From Chalciporus piperatus (Eukaryota > Basidiomycota > Agaricomycetes > Boletales > Boletaceae), in assembly GCA_038093975.1 (NCBI GenBank), contig JBBPTG010000142.1, positions 1 to 63,760 of the forward strand: a stretch of DNA of 63,760 nucleotides. Reading direction: 5' to 3'. Below are positions 47,842 to 60,823 of this stretch, one piece after another (position 1 is the first letter of the stretch; each line of letters starts with the position of its first letter). The position numbers and the translations under genes were made by a program. The notes beneath the pieces are model-generated. The model saw only the letters and a list, made by a program, of their open reading frames with translations, did no database searches and was not told where the DNA came from.

Positions 47842-50800
47842 ATGTCTGCCAGCATTCGGGCCAAAAGACCAGCTTCTCCTCATGCTGGTCTTCCCCACCT
47901 CGCTCCTTCAACTCACAAGTACCCTCCAACTATTACACACACGGACGACCTAGATGCAGACCAACGACGAGAAGCAGCCGCAAAGGGTTACGGTCCTACT
48001 CGCAGAACTCACGTTTTCGGCGGGCTCAAGGTAACGCCAGGGGAATGGAAACTACTCGTCGTCCTCATTATAATCGCAACCTTCGTCCGATTCTTCCGTT
48101 TATCACACCCGGCCAGCGTAGTGTACGTCCGTTGTTTTTCCTATGAGTTCCCTCTAACTCGCCGTCGTTTGTTCAGCTTTGATGAGGTCCATTTCGGTAA
48201 ATTCGCTGCGCGGTACGTCAAGACGCGATACTTTGTGGATGTGCATCCTCCGTTGGCCAAGTTGTTGATCACTGCCGCTGCATTCTTGTCTGGATTTGAC
48301 GGGAATTTTGACTTCAAGGAGATTGGAAAGTCAGTATTCGCGTTAAGCTGAATGCAGCTCACCCGAATTCTCTTGCGTAGGCTGTTCGAAAACACCCCGT
48401 ATGTTGCCATGCGCGTGGTTCCCGCTGCTCTCGGCGTCGCCACCATTCCATTAGCATACCTCACTCTACGAGCTCTCGACTGCAGAGCCACCACCGCTTT
48501 ACTTGCTAGCGTCTTCATCACCTTTGAAAACGGCCTCATCACACAGTCTCGGCATATCCTTCTCGACTCGCCATTGGTGTTTTTCACTGCCCTTACCACA
48601 TTCCTGTTTGTCGGGTTTTCAAATGAGGACAAACAAGAACCTTTCAGTCAACGGTGGTGGACGTGGCTCGTTCTTACTGGTCTTTCACTCGGCGCGGTCG
48701 TATCGTGCAAGTGGGTCGGATTATTCACCATTGCGACCGTCGGTGTGTGCACAGTGTGGCAGCTTTGGTTGCTCCTCGGGGATCTGCGGGTTAAGCCTCG
48801 AACATGGGCAAGGCACTTTTTCGCGAGAGCGTTGTGTCTCATCGTCATCCCCATATTATTCTACATGTCGATGTTCGACTTGCACTTCTTGATCCTCGGA
48901 AGTTCCGGAGAAGGCGACGCGTTTATGAGTTCGGAGTTTAGGCAAACCTTAGGGAATGGAATGCAAGACACGTATGCTGGTGCGTTTCATTAATTGGTTA
49001 AAGCACGAATTATTCACTTCTTAATAGACGTCGGTCTCGGTTCCGACGTGATGATTCGTCATGTGAATACGCAAGGTGGTTATCTACATTCGCACTCCCA
49101 TCTTTATCCAGGCGGAAGTGGACGTACGTGATCTGGTCGGTCACTGAAACTGAGGTTCTCTGACATCCATCCAGAACAACAGGTCACCCTCTACCCACAC
49201 CGAGATGAGAACAACGTGTGGCGTATCCTCAATGCAACTGTTGGCGACTATCCTCAATACGACTATCAAACGCAGCCCATGGAATACATCAAAGATGGTT
49301 CACGCATCAAGTTTCGCCACATCGTCACAGATAGGGCACTCCACTCGCATGAAGTCCGCCCACCGGTCTCCGATGTAGACTTCCAGAATGAAGTTTCGGC
49401 CTATGGAAACTCCGGCGAAGGCGACCTCAATGACGACTGGGTAGTGGTGATTGAAAAAGGTGACAAGAGTGACAAGAAATCGACCGAACGCATCAGGACG
49501 CTGCGCACTCAGTTCAAACTCAGGCACCTTATGACTGGTTGTTATCTCTTCTCCCACAAAGTGAAGCTCCCTGAGTGGGGGTTCGAGCAGCAGGAAGTAA
49601 CCTGCAACAAAAACGCAGTCAAGGAGAATTCATTGTGGTATATTGAGACTGCAGCGAAACACCCGCAGCGTATGTGATTGGTCCTTTCCAAGAGCCCTTT
49701 GTGTTGACTGTTCTTACGGGCCTGCAGTACCCGAGGATGCGGAGAAGGTGAACTACAAGATCCCAGGATTCTTGTCCAAGTTCTGGGAACTGCAGCAGGT
49801 GATGTGGACGACCAATGCAGGCTTAACGGATAGACACGCGTATGACTCTCGCCCGCTAAGCTGGCCTCGCCTCCGTCGTGGCATCGTAAGCAGCATCAAC
49901 AGCAATGATCCCCGTTTTCTGTACTGATGCCTATCGCAGAACTTCTGGGTGAAGGACCATCGCCAAATCTACCTGATCGGCAATTTCTTTGTGTGGTGGT
50001 TGAGCACTGCATCTGTCGTTGCCTACGGCCTAGTCCGTGGCTTCCTCTTCATACGCGCCAAGCGAGGCTACAGAGACTTTGAGAACAGTGAGTCGAATTT
50101 CGAAGTGACGACTCTACCCCAGGCATGGGATTTACTATCCATCCAGCTAAACTTGTCAAGTATGATTCTCTTTGCGGCTTCCTCTTCACGGGTTACTTCC
50201 TGCATTATTTCCCGTTCTTCCTCATGGGCCGTCAACTTTTCCTACATCACTACTTTCCCGCACTGTACTTTGCGATTCTCTTGTCCTGCGCGGTGTTCGA
50301 TTTCGCCACGTCCACATTACGACCCAAGATCAGACTCCAGATTGCCGCTGTTCTCGCTATTGTGGCTATATGGAACTACACCGTGTTTAGTCCATTGACT
50401 TATGGTTCTCCGTGGACGAAGAAGCAATGCGAGAATGCGCAGTGGGTGAAGACGTGGGACTTTGCTTGGTGGGTTCAAGTCTTTCCGTTCTGCCTACCGA
50501 CGCTGATCAACGACCGGAATCCCAACTGTATCAACATGCAGTAACGAATTTTACGACGACGTACGTCTGCTCTTGATCTTGATTTTAAGCCGAGGTTGAC
50601 GTTTAGCCCCCTAGTATTCACAATACTCTGGCATGCAAGTATCGACGCAAGATCAGACGAACCTTGTTGCGACAATTGGTGGCGAGCCAGGTGGACGTGC
50701 TGCTATCGTCGTCGACGAAGTCGAGCAACCCGTCGCGCCTGAAGCGAACACGGCTGTTCCTTCTGGTGTCATTGCTGAGCCTGGAAGAGATGTTTTCGCC

Positions 50801-51118
50801 AAGGACGGCACGGAGCCGAAGAGTGTGGCCAGCGATGACGAAGAAAAACCTGCATTTTCAGGCGCTGTGGATGGGGCACGACTGGTGAGCGTGGTTACGC
50901 CGGAAGGTTCGTCAAGTGAGGCTCAGACGGAGGAGACGCGTACGGAGAGTGAGCTCGCAGTGTCAACGGCGAACGCGGAGCCTTCTGCTCCAGTCGTGGA
51001 CGCAGAGCCAGAGAAACCTCTTGGGCCATTGGATCACGAGGAAGCGCTGGCGGAACAGGTTGCACACGAGTTGTACCCTGAGGCGAGGGATGTGATGGAG
51101 GGGGTTGGGAGCGAGTGA
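47842..51118 (+). CDS. PMT1: Dolichyl-phosphate-mannose protein O-mannosyltransferase, PMT1 subfamily
   Basis: Transfers mannose from Dol-P-Man to Ser/Thr of secretory proteins in the ER membrane. Cytosolic N-terminus MSASIRAKRPASPH, first helix LLVVLIIIATFVRFF, then the luminal DE motif FDEVHFGKFAARYVK and FVDVHPPLAKLLI. Multiple helices follow; MIR repeats span 49060-49660 (GGYLHSHSHLYPGG, LHSHEVRPPVSDVDFQNEVS, MTGCYLFSHKVKLPEWGFEQ). The C-terminal helices include GRQLFLHHYFPALYFAIL and the WDFACNEFYDD end. Several blocks match yeast Pmt1 closely (NFDFKEIGK, the MTGCYLFSH block), which favours PMT1 over PMT2 or PMT4. An acidic tail exon (50633-51118; GGRAAIVVDEVEQP) follows; I place it in the same gene, though that last junction is not certain. 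About ten short introns. Confidence 0.92.
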
Positions 51119-51311
51119 TCCCACTTGGTCTGTGGTTCTTGTATTTTGTATGACAGCCTTTTCTAGCCCTTAGACCCTAGAAAGCCCTTCCATTCGACGG
51201 ACATGGATACATACAGTCGAAATGATAGTACAACTTGGATATCTTGGATATATTGAATGGACCTCGTTCAAGGCTCGATTCCTTCTTGTAATCTCTCATA
51301 ATAAGTATAAT

Positions 51312-52387
51312 CTAAACTGCCGCATCCTTCTGCATAGCTTCCCGAATGCGAGCCTCGTCCTGTGCCCACATTGGCCGAGACAACTTGAAAGCATCTCCTA
51401 CGCGACCGTACGAGTTATCTCCCATGCGCGAGACGGGTTTGAACCTGGTAATGTCGACCGTGCCCCATTCGGTGAGCACGTCGTTACGAACATGAATGTA
51501 CTTCACGAGCGCGAGCATCAGCGTTGTCGTGGTCTCGCCGGTGGCAGGGTCGATGATCGGGATCGTTTGGTAGAGCTCGCATTCCATGCTGAACGCACTC
51601 TCTTTTACGCGAGGGGCTTTGACGTGTAACTACAGCGCAGCGGATTGGTCAGTCAAGCCGAGGAGAGGAGAGGAAAGGGGACCAAGGACGACAACACGGA
51701 AAACTCACGCTAGGCATCTTAGTGAGTCCGCTGAGTGACCATTCGTCAAACTCTGGAGGGGCATCGATCGAGGTTGCGTTGGCGTTCTCGACGAATGGCT
51801 CGCTGATGATACTGACGACGAAGCCTCCTGTGCTGTTCTTGACGTTCGTCGTGGTGTCTTTAAAACGTCCCGGAAGGCTCAAGCAGGAGAAGGAGACGAT
51901 CGGGGGCCAGTTGCTCACCTGGTCAATAGTGGAAAGATGTCAAGGTCGGATATGGGGACGAGCATTTCTGATACTCACCATCCCGAACCAACTATAAGCC
52001 CGATGATCAGGTACCTATATCAATGCTCCATCCTAGATCGCCATCGCAGATCGCACCTGAACGGGGCCAAGTTCTCTACACCATCTTCAGAGATAGTCGA
52101 CACAAACGCGATCGGCCGAGGAACGACGCCACTGATCATGAGTTGGTACAGCTTTCTGTGAACGGCGTAAGTTCAAGTTCGTTCGTATACGATAACGAAT
52201 CGCAGAGGAGGCTTCCTTACGCGGGATCCTCGTTTGCGGTCGTGATCGTCTTCCAGCCTGTTTTTTCTCCTTCCATCCATTCCTTGCCTTCGGGAGTGCT
52301 CTCCACTTTCTGGCACCATGTCCAGGATGAGTTGGGAGGCCCCGTGTACTTGCTTCGTAGGTTGCGGTCGAACGGAGGCAACGACAT
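51312..52387 (-). CDS. Flavin-reductase-like (FMN split-barrel) protein, tandem copy 1
   Basis: Members of this family bind FMN and act as NAD(P)H-flavin reductases or related flavoproteins. The ATG at 52387 gives MSLPPFDRNLRSKYTGPPN; later exons read KLYQLMISGVVPRPIAFVST, then SEDGVENLAPFR, the typical FMN-binding start. SNWPPIVSFSCLSLPGRFKD and FVVSIISEPFVENANATS form the barrel core. The C-terminal exon has HVKAPRVKESAFSMECELYQ and VKYIHVRNDVLTE, ending MQKDAAV with stop at 51312-51314. Three or four introns. It is about 60-70 percent alike by eye to the copy at 53078-54098, in the same orientation and with the same exon plan, so the pair arose by tandem duplication. Confidence 0.85.
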
Positions 52388-52502
52388 CTTGGATTGACGC
52401 TTTGCGGGCGGAGTGTTGGCTTTGGTGGTGAATTAAATCAGCCGATCCTTGACGAGGCAAGAGAAATGAGCGACACTCCGTCGCGGAGAGTTGTTGGATA
52501 AG

Positions 52503-52509
52503 TATATAT
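52503..52509 (-). promoter_or_regulatory. Possible TATA box of flavin-reductase copy 1
   Basis: ATATATA on the minus strand, about 116 bp upstream of the ATG at 52387. Position is a little far but plausible for a fungal gene with a longer leader. Confidence 0.35.
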
Positions 52510-53077
52510 GTATGCACCGCCAATAGCGTATTGACAAGTACGCTCTTGGCAGCGCACGACAAATCTTCAAGTTGGAGCCAATTGGCGAAAAAGGCATTCT
52601 TACCTTGCGCAGTGACACACGTGCGATTGTCAACGGTCCCTGTGAGCTGCCAGTGGTCTGCTTTGTTTGACAACGACCGGGTCTCTGACCACCGTCGTGC
52701 CTCCCAGGGCTGTGCCCACATCGCGGCTCAGCTGCAGTTGTCGTGCTCAGCGAGGCGGTCCGTTTGGGAGACTAAAGCCTCCTGCGCCTCTGATTTCTCA
52801 CAGTTACCAAGTGTTCCAAGTGCGGTTGTGTTTCTTGTAGACATGGTGGAATGTCCAGTGCAAGTAGTTCAGGACAGGGTTACACTTACTGCCACAGGCT
52901 CAATGATCCAGTGACTCGACCACACACCGTCAAGCCGGACCTTCACTGCAAGAAATTTCCCAACAAACATATTATCAGAGCAGTAGTTTGTCAGGAACCT
53001 GTGGTGAACTCCGTGCTCGGAGCGTTGTCATAATCGGGGTGATGGGTAAAGCTGTACATTCGTGCCTCCGCGTACTT
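52510..53077. other. Intergenic stretch between the tandem copies
   Basis: Upstream region of copy 1 and 3' flank of copy 2. No gene seen. Confidence 0.55.
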
Positions 53078-54098
53078 CTATAGCCGTTTAATAGCCTCCT
53101 GAACTTTGTTCTCCTCTGTTGCCCAGCTAGGCCGGGGCAGTCTAAATGCATCGCCGACTCTAGCGTAGGATATATCTCCCATTCTTGCGATGGGCTTGAA
53201 TTTGGTGAGATCGATCGTCCCGCGTTCGGTCAGCATGTCGTTGCGAACATGAATGTACTTGACGTGAGCCAGCACGAGGGTGCTCGTGCATTCTCCGGTC
53301 GTAGGGTGGACGATGTCGATAATCTGGAAGACTTCACATTCCATGCTGAATGCACTCTCCTTGACACGCGACGCTTTGACGTGAACCTGGCTCGGGATCA
53401 GCGACGAGTTTTGGATCAGCAGACACGAGAGCGAAAGGTACACTGGGAGCTTTTGTCAGTCCGCTGAGAGACCACTCGTCGAAATCGGGCGGGGCGTCCA
53501 TTGAGGTGGCATTCGCATTCTCTAGGAAAGGTTCGCTAATGATGTTCACTGTGAAACCTTGGCTGTTCTTAACGTTGTTCGTCGTGTCTTTGATCCGAGC
53601 AGGTCCATTCGAGCAGCAAAAGGACACAAGGGGTGGCCAGTTGGTCACCTGGATTTTGGTTACCAACACGTTGCGAAACTGGAATCGTTCAGGGGCTCAC
53701 CATGTTAAACCAGCTACATTAAAGGGAATGACGACGATCAATCATTTCCTAGGAGATTTGAGGTGAAGATCGTGTACCTGAACGGCGCCAAGTTCTCAAC
53801 TCCTTCTTTCGAGATAGTGGATACAAAGGCTATGGGTCTAGGCACGATCCCACTGATCATCAACGTGTACAGCTTCCTGGGTTGGAACGTGCAGTCAGGG
53901 TAAGCGCGGGAGGTAAAGCTCGATTCCTTACGTGCGATCGTGTTCTGCAGTATTGATGATCTTCCATCCCTGCTTCTCGCCTTCCAACCATGCCTGACCT
54001 GCAGGCGTAGTGTCAATCGGCTGACAATAAGACCAGGTCGGATTCGGTAATTCGGTGAATTTGGATTCGTGGCTATGGTCAAAGGGGGGCAGCGACAT
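53078..54098 (-). CDS. Flavin-reductase-like (FMN split-barrel) protein, tandem copy 2
   Basis: Paralogue of the gene at 51312-52387. The ATG at 54098 gives MSLPPFDHSHESKFTELPN; the next exon has KLYTLMISGIVPRPIAFVST then SKEGVENLAPFR. The barrel core reads VTNWPPLVSFCCSNGPARI and FTVNIISEPFLENANATS, and the C-terminal exon VHVKASRVKESAFSMECEVF and VKYIHVRNDMLTERG, ending VQEAIKRL. Against copy 1 the changes are spread along the length, with no stop or frame break, so both copies look functional. Exon borders fall at equivalent places. The 3' end lies about 690 bp from the start of copy 1. Substrate or electron acceptor cannot be told from sequence. Confidence 0.85.
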
Positions 54099-54872
54099 CT
54101 GGCCGTAGGCAGGAGGAAGAGGGTTGGATGTGATCAGAGGCTATCTGCTGGCCAAGTATTTACCTCCATCTCGTAAGTTAGCTTGCTGAGTGAGCCAGTC
54201 TGAATTCGACTATCAGTTCCCGCGCGTCCGAGTCATGGGTTGCCCAGGCTGTCACTTCAATAGTCTCCTCATGATCAAACCAGACTCTCGACAGATTAGA
54301 AGTGGTTCGTTCTGCTCTATGGAGAGTCTGGTTTGATGGCGACACCTTTGCCGGCGTGGTGCACCACCAATAGGCTCGGCGTTAGCTGTGACAGGCTGGA
54401 CTTACGTTTGGGTAACGTCACTACTCGTAACCCTCATGCTGGGAAATCACTGGCAAGCAGTGGGCGCAAGTATGGTCATATCACCATCTTGGAGCAGACC
54501 GGCGGGACTCTGTGACCCAGTAACCTGAATTTTGCCATTCACGGAGTTGCTTTCACACAGAGAGCGAACAACTGGAAGGTACGTCTGACCCAAGTTTCGT
54601 AACTTACTTGCATCGCCTCGTCCAGTTGCTATGATCCACACACATCCTGACTGCGCCACATTCCGCAAGGTTTTTGCGGGTCCCAGACCCTGTGCGTCTC
54701 TTAGCGTTCCTCGAGGTGCGGGATCAGCGCGGTCCTATGATGAAGTAACATCGTTCGTGATACGCCACAGAACGTTGGGTGAGCACTTAAGAGAAAGCCA
54801 GCGAACGTCATGGACCGGCACTCTTGCATCTTCATCTTCTTCCTTCCCTCCTGCCACCTTCAATTCACGACA
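54099..54872. other. Divergent intergenic region
   Basis: Upstream regions of flavin-reductase copy 2 (minus) and the DUF6533-like gene (plus). No gene seen. Confidence 0.55.
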
Positions 54873-56662
54873 ATGAGTGAGGTCGTATCGGACAATTCGT
54901 CTGTTTGGTACCCCATTATCCAAGCTATTCAGCTTGCCAACTGGTGTGATGGTGTGTCCCCTCTCCATGATGGGTTGGTCGTGGCCCTGATTTTACTTGC
55001 TGTCAGCTGCTGCCGTCGCTCTGGTTTGTTACGATTATGGTATGTTAATCGTACGACCTCGCTCATCCTTGGTGATCGCTTGACTCCGTGAATAAAGTCC
55101 TCATGTTCCCAAGAGAGGTAAGTCCTCATCCGTAGTGGATCACAATCGTTCAACCTGGCTAGGTACAATACATTTGGGTACGTTCTCGGAATGTTCGACC
55201 TTGTACGGCTTTGCGCTGATTCCCTCATCGTGTTTTCCAGCGAAAACCGTGGTCAATGATGTCGACGTTTTACGTGATTGTTGGTCAACACGCCTTGATT
55301 TCCGCTGATACGTTCATAACTCCTCCAAGGCACGCTATCTGGGAATAGCTCTAGCTCTGTAAGTTGCCCTATCTCTGGTGAAAGGATGCAGAATTCTGAT
55401 TGCAGGCAGAGGATTCTGGGCTCGTGAGTGTTAACGACGATAGAAAAGTGTGCACCGCTCACCTGAGCGTAAAGTTAACGCAAACATCTCTATGGCACCG
55501 TCAGTGAGTAATACCTCTTAATCCCGATGACCATCCAATAGAAAATTTACCGCAGACGTATGTCACCGTCTTCTCTCATATACTTCTTGCTAATCAGGGG
55601 CGGGCCCCCCACTTCTGGACCACAGATGTAGGTATAAAGTCACCTTGAACACGGGCGCGTGCTCATGGAGGTTTGCAGGTGTTGCAGTCGACAAGTTTGT
55701 CAACTTTGGCGCTTTCGCAGCGACGATAGTAGGAGATGGTTGGTCTCAACCTATGCATCGTTAGAACCCGAATTCTAACATCTCATACCCAGTCATCATG
55801 TGCATCCGTCTCTATGCCATGTACCTAGGGTCGAAGTTGGTCCTGTGGATCTTAGTTGCAACTATATTGTGTAGAATCGCCGTTGGTTTAGCCGTCGCAG
55901 TTGTGATCTTTGGGCCCAACAGTGGCGTCAGCGGTACGTGTTACTCGATGTTTACACATTGAAAAATATTGACCTCGTTTTCCCCTCCATATCAGCTACC
56001 GAATGGATACTATCTGGAACCTACGTCTGCGGCCCGAGTGTCAGCACGGCGAGCTCGCTTCCGGTTGCGTGGGATATCATGGCCGTCGTCGTCAATGCCC
56101 TTCTGTTTTTCTTAGCTGTCGGTCGATTTATCAAGCACGCACTTGAGATGCGGAAGATGTCGAAGAGCTGGAAAGCGAACGAATTAATGAGAGTGCTCGT
56201 TGTGGATAGCATTATCTACTTCTCTTTGTGAGTGCCTCACACGTTCTTGGAGGATTGTCCTTGACGGCGTGCGTTCAGGAATCTACTTGCCACGACCTTG
56301 TTGATGATCAGCGTCTGGGGCGTGCCAAACAATGCGGGTATCCTTTCGTTTTGGGGTCCCATCATACGTTCTCAGCCTGACCCATATTCCACGCACAGAG
56401 AACATTCTTTGCGATTGCCTCCGCATACACCCAGAATGAGTCATCTGTGCTCATTCCGCGTCTGGTGATAAGTTTCCGCGAAAACTATGCAGAAGAAGAA
56501 CGTCGTCGCGAAGGTGTTAATACCGCGAGGCGAACGTTTCAGAGCACCAAGATGGAGTTCAAGAGACGCGTGACAAACGATTTCGAAATGCAAACCGCGG
56601 ATCAGGCAGCAGCAGAATTGAGTTCTGGTGGGTCCCCTGAGGTGGAAGAGGTGCCTCGGTGA
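54873..56662 (+). CDS. Seven-helix membrane protein, DUF6533-like
   Basis: A very common mushroom family of unknown function. The ATG at 54873 gives MSEVVSDNSSVWYPIIQAIQ. Short exons then build the diagnostic N-terminal block: AAAVALVCYDY joined after an intron to VLMFPRE, then VQYIW, an intron, and RKPWSMMSTFYVIV. The block of Tyr-Asp-Tyr, a Pro-Arg-Glu turn and Ile-Trp-x-x-Pro-Trp is typical of DUF6533. Later exons supply the remaining helices: FAATIVGDVIMCIRLYAMYL, VLWILVATILCRIAVGLAVA, WDIMAVVVNALLFFLAVG and IYFSLNLLATTLLMISVWG. The cytosolic tail is charged (ENYAEEERRREGVN; VTNDFEMQTADQ). About eight introns. It may be a receptor-like protein; there is no direct evidence. Confidence 0.8.
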
Positions 56663-56924
56663 TCGAAGTGGTTGGCTGTAGCATCGAAGGCCCCGTTGAC
56701 AACCTATTTTAAATCATGAACATCAGTATTTACATCGCTGTACTCTGAAGGGCATGGGTCTGTAGCCAACTTCTCTCATCGAATCATCTGGCGACAACAT
56801 CATGTCTGGATATTGGGTTAGGGGATCTGCGTTACATCCAACCAACGTCAGACAATTGGTTCGGAAAACAACTCAAGTGCCATCTGTCGTGCGATCTACA
56901 TCCAAGGGTTGTGACAACTCTGCT

Positions 56925-58428
56925 TCAGCCCGCGGCCTGTGTCCGCTCCAGCCTCTTGTCGACAGCAACGGGACGCCCATGGGTCGAATGTGCCAAGTCG
57001 GACAGCCTGTTCTCCCTCATCCTCGTCAATACTCGAACGAGCAAGGCAGGAGTGACATAGTTGGAGCCATCCGTCTTCTTCGGCTCGTCCGTGCCTTCAG
57101 CGGGCGTCCCCACTCGACTATGGCTTCCACTGCGGCTCCCCGACAGCGTCCGTTTATAACTACCCTGAGTCGTTGATGAAAACGGCGACCCAGGTTGTGC
57201 CTGCGTGGAAGCCTGGCCTTGAAAGGCGCTACGCGCCGTATCGCTCAAATCGACGTCTTCCCTGTAGCGTTCCCATGTGGAATAAGACGCTATCATCTCC
57301 TGTGCAATCGTCGCAATCAACGGCATGGAGACATTTAGACCTGCGAAGAAGCCGATGATGTCCTGTTGGGTTTTCTTCAATTCCGTTGACGAAATCGATG
57401 CTTGGCGAGATGATCGTCGAAGGGGGTTCGCTTGTGTCTCGGTGGGAAGGGTCGAGGTCTTATGTTGCAAATGTTCTCTCGTCGGGCGGTGTAGAACGAG
57501 TGTCAGGTAGAGTGCAGTGATGGCCAGTAAATGCGGGGGATATAATAGACACAAGTCTGATCGGTAGGTATCGTTGATAATGGACCTGAATATCGCCTCT
57601 TAGACGCCGTCGCGGAGGTAACCCGAAACTCGAAAGAATATACGCACCATGCGAGCTGTGAGGCGTCATCGCTCAACTCAAGTTGCCCATCGCCTGTTCC
57701 CCAATATCGTGGACCATCGTCTATACCTACGCCCACCTCTCCAGCTTCGGCCGCCGACTCGAGCGAGCACTCTTTCTTACAAAGCGCTATGAGGGTTCGA
57801 TAGGGATGGAACACGGCAAGGTCACATTCCAAATCGGCGACGAGATAAAACTCCATCTCCGCGAGCTTCGAGTTATCAGACGGGAACGACTTCACCCCAT
57901 ACGGCTGTTCTGTAGGCGTTACACGTCAAAGCTACGACCGGGAGATATCCACGAGAGACCACGAACGGCTAAAGAATATCCTAGCTTCGGCGACGATGTT
58001 CTTGATGTGCAAGGGCGACTCTTCTGCCTTCCCAGCGACATAACAACAAGCTGCGATGACGATGAACGGGTCGGTTTCGCAGTACGAGTTCTTGATGTAG
58101 AATCTCCGGAAGAAAACGATGGCCGTTGCAATCACTCGCTGCCGAAAATTCAGCTTCTTGCCCAGTTTCGTGATCACTTGTAGATGCAGCGCGGGTCAGT
58201 GTGGCTGGGAAACCGACCACGATGCCTTACCATTAGCGAAGAAAATGGAAAAATATGTAAAGTATTCTGGGTCGTCCACGTATTGGAGGTCGTCTACTCG
58301 GGCTTGTCTTAGGGTTGCACGATCAACCAGCCATCGCTTGCTAATACCGTACCGTGAGCTACGTTCCATGTGAGGACGTCGGACCAAGTAGCGCACTAGT
58401 GTGAACTTGCCCAGAAATCAGTGGCCAT
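56925..58428 (-). CDS. SSN8: Cyclin C, Mediator CDK8-module cyclin (SSN8/SRB11-like)
   Basis: Partners Cdk8/Ssn3 in the kinase module of Mediator and represses or tunes Pol II transcription. The ATG at 58428 gives MATDFWASSHY; the next exon KRWLVDRATLRQARVDDLQY and YFTYFSIFFAN. The cyclin box continues with KLGKKLNFRQRVIATAIVFF, RRFYIKNSYCETDPFIVIAA and CCYVAGKAEESPLHIKNIV, all hallmark segments of cyclin C. The second cyclin fold begins KSFPSDNSKLAEMEFYLVAD and LECDLAVFHPYRTLIALC. Later exons have YPPHLLAITALYLTLVLH and IIGFFAGLNVSMPLIATIAQ. A Ser/Gly-rich tail ends in RLERTQAAG. Four or more introns. It faces CCT2 across a 403-bp intergenic region. Confidence 0.93.
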
Positions 58429-58831
58429 GGATCCGGGCGAGAAGGAAGGTAGCGCAGGGAGAACGGTGAAATGGAGAGTCGCTTTCGCGAGGCCTAGGAC
58501 TTGCCAGTGTTGTTTGCAGTTTGACTGAACATTTCCAACTTCCAAGTAGCGCGGCAGGTGTGTTCACACGATCGACTAGCCTACATACCATGATACTTGT
58601 TGCATCTATCGTACTAGTACTAAACAGTTACTAGTACATTTCTTGGAGCGACCTTGGTCTAGGAAGATCGGAGAACTCGAATAAAATATTGATATATAAC
58701 AGTCACTTCGGGATGAACTGGAAGCTACTGGAACTTACTGAAAGTTCCACTGGCAGGAATGAGTCCAAGTCTGATTACATAACCTTGCTGGGATCTGATC
58801 AGGCTCGAGTACGCGTTAACCATTAACGACC
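58429..58831. other. Bidirectional promoter region of the cyclin C and CCT2 genes
   Basis: 403 bp between opposing start codons. Contains repeated ACTAGTA motifs near 58608-58636. No gene. Confidence 0.5.
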
Positions 58832-60823
58832 ATGTCCATGCAAATTTTTGGCGAAGAAGTAACTCGTTTCGCGATCGACTGCTCGTAGTATTCGACGCTG
58901 ACACTCTTCGTTACAGGCGACCGAAGAAAAAGCCGAAAATGCGCGCCTCTCTTCTTTCGTTGGGGCCCTCGCTGTTGGCGACCTCGTGAAATCCACCCTC
59001 GGGCCAAAGGGTATGAACAAGATCCTTCAGTCCATGTCAACGGGGGACATTAGCGTGACGAATGACGGTGCCACGATCCTCAAATCCATCCAACTCGACA
59101 ACGCGGCTGCCAAGATCCTCGTCAACATCTCGAAGGTTCAAGATGACGAAATCGGAGATGGGACAACGAGTGTCTGCGTCTTGGCTTCAGAGTTGTTGAG
59201 AGAGGCGGAGAAGTTGATTGGGATGAAAATCCATCCTCAAACGATCATCGAGGGGTACCGGATCGCGAGCAGGGCAGCGTTGGAAGCGTTGGGGAAGGCT
59301 GCAGTGGATCACGCGTATGTTCCCGTATTCTGAACCTGACTGTTGGAGGCTGATGGCGTCGCGATATCACAGATCCGATTCTGCACAATTCCGTCAAGAT
59401 TTATTCAACATCGCCAGGACCACCCTGTCGTCAAAGGTTCTCTCCCAGGATAAGAATTACTTTGCAAACCTCGCTGTCGATGCCGTGCTTCGGTTAAAGG
59501 TACGGGATCGTCCAAGGTTCTTTACCCTCCCACTGATCGATATCATACTAGGGCTCGACCGACCTCGAGCATATCCAGATCATCAAAAAAGTCGGTGGAA
59601 AACTGACTGATTCGTATCTTGACGAAGGTAGAGTAATTTTCAATTCGTGAACTGCACAACCCTAACGATAGGCCAAGGTTTCATCCTTGATAAATCAATT
59701 GCTGTCAACTCACCGAAGCGGATGGAGAATGTCAAGATCTTGATCGCTAATACTTGTCAGTGATCTTCCTTCATCTCACTTCGTCGGTCTTGAATTATGT
59801 TGTCAGCCATGGACACCGACAAAATCAAAGTCTTCGGAGCTCGCGTAAAGGTCGATTCGACAGGCAAACTCGCCGAACTCGAGCGAGCGGAACGAGAAAA
59901 AATGAAGGCGAAAGTAGAGGCCATCGCGGCTCATGGCATCAACTGTTTCGTCAACAGACAACTCATCTACAATTATCCTGAATCCCTCCTCGCAGAAAAA
60001 GGTATCATGGTCATCGAGCACGCAGATTTCGAGGGCGTAGAACGACTATCGCTCGTCACTGGTGGTGAGATTGCAAGTACATTCGATCGACCGGATTTGG
60101 TGAAACTTGGGAGGTGCGAGTTGATCGAGGAGATCATCATCGGAGAGGACAAGGTATGAATCCGACTATATCATGTCCGCACCTCTGATTTATATTCGTA
60201 GCTCATCAAATTCTCTGGCGTTGCTGCTGGTGAAGCATGTACCGTCGTTTTGCGCGGATCTACGAACCAGATGGTTGACGAAGCTGAACGCTCACTACAC
60301 GACGCACTCTCTGTGCTCTCACAAACAGTAAAAGAAACACGCGTCGTTCTCGGTGGTGGATGCTCTGAGATGCTAATGAGCTGTGCTGTCGAAGAGGCCG
60401 CTCGGAAAGTAAAGGGAAAGAAGGCCATCGCTGCCGAGGCTTTTGGGCGGGCTCTAAGGCAAATTCCTACCATTCTGGCTGATAATGCCGGGTACGACTC
60501 CAGCGACCTCGTCGCACGGCTCAGAGCGGCCCACTATGAAGGGCAGTCAGATGCCGGGCTTGGTAGGTGACTTCCTTTCGCATGTCTCTAGGCTGATCGA
60601 AGTTTGCCTATCAGATATGAACCAGGGTACGATCGGCTCGATGCAAGCCCTTGGAGTCACGGAGAGCTACAAGCTGAAACGGCAGGTCGTCCTCAGTGCG
60701 AGCGAGGCTGCAGAGATGATCATCCGGTGCGTATATTGCGCCCTTTGTTTGTTGCTCTGCTCATTGGACCACAGGGTGGATGACATCCTTCGTGCGACTC
60801 CTCGGAAGCGAGAAGCAGTTTGA
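58832..60823 (+). CDS. CCT2: T-complex protein 1 subunit beta (CCT2 chaperonin)
   Basis: One of eight subunits of the cytosolic TRiC/CCT chaperonin that folds actin and tubulin. The ATG at 58832 gives MSMQIFGEE; a GTAACT donor joins it to [20 protein letters not shown] and [22 protein letters not shown]-site motifs are TNDGATILK and [19 protein letters not shown]. The following exons carry [54 protein letters not shown] and [12 protein letters not shown]. The second half of the ATPase has [20 protein letters not shown] and [20 protein letters not shown]. The C-terminus is [15 protein letters not shown], as in beta subunits. The beta-specific blocks ([19 protein letters not shown]) distinguish it from other subunits. 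About eight short introns; the full chain appears present. Confidence 0.95.
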
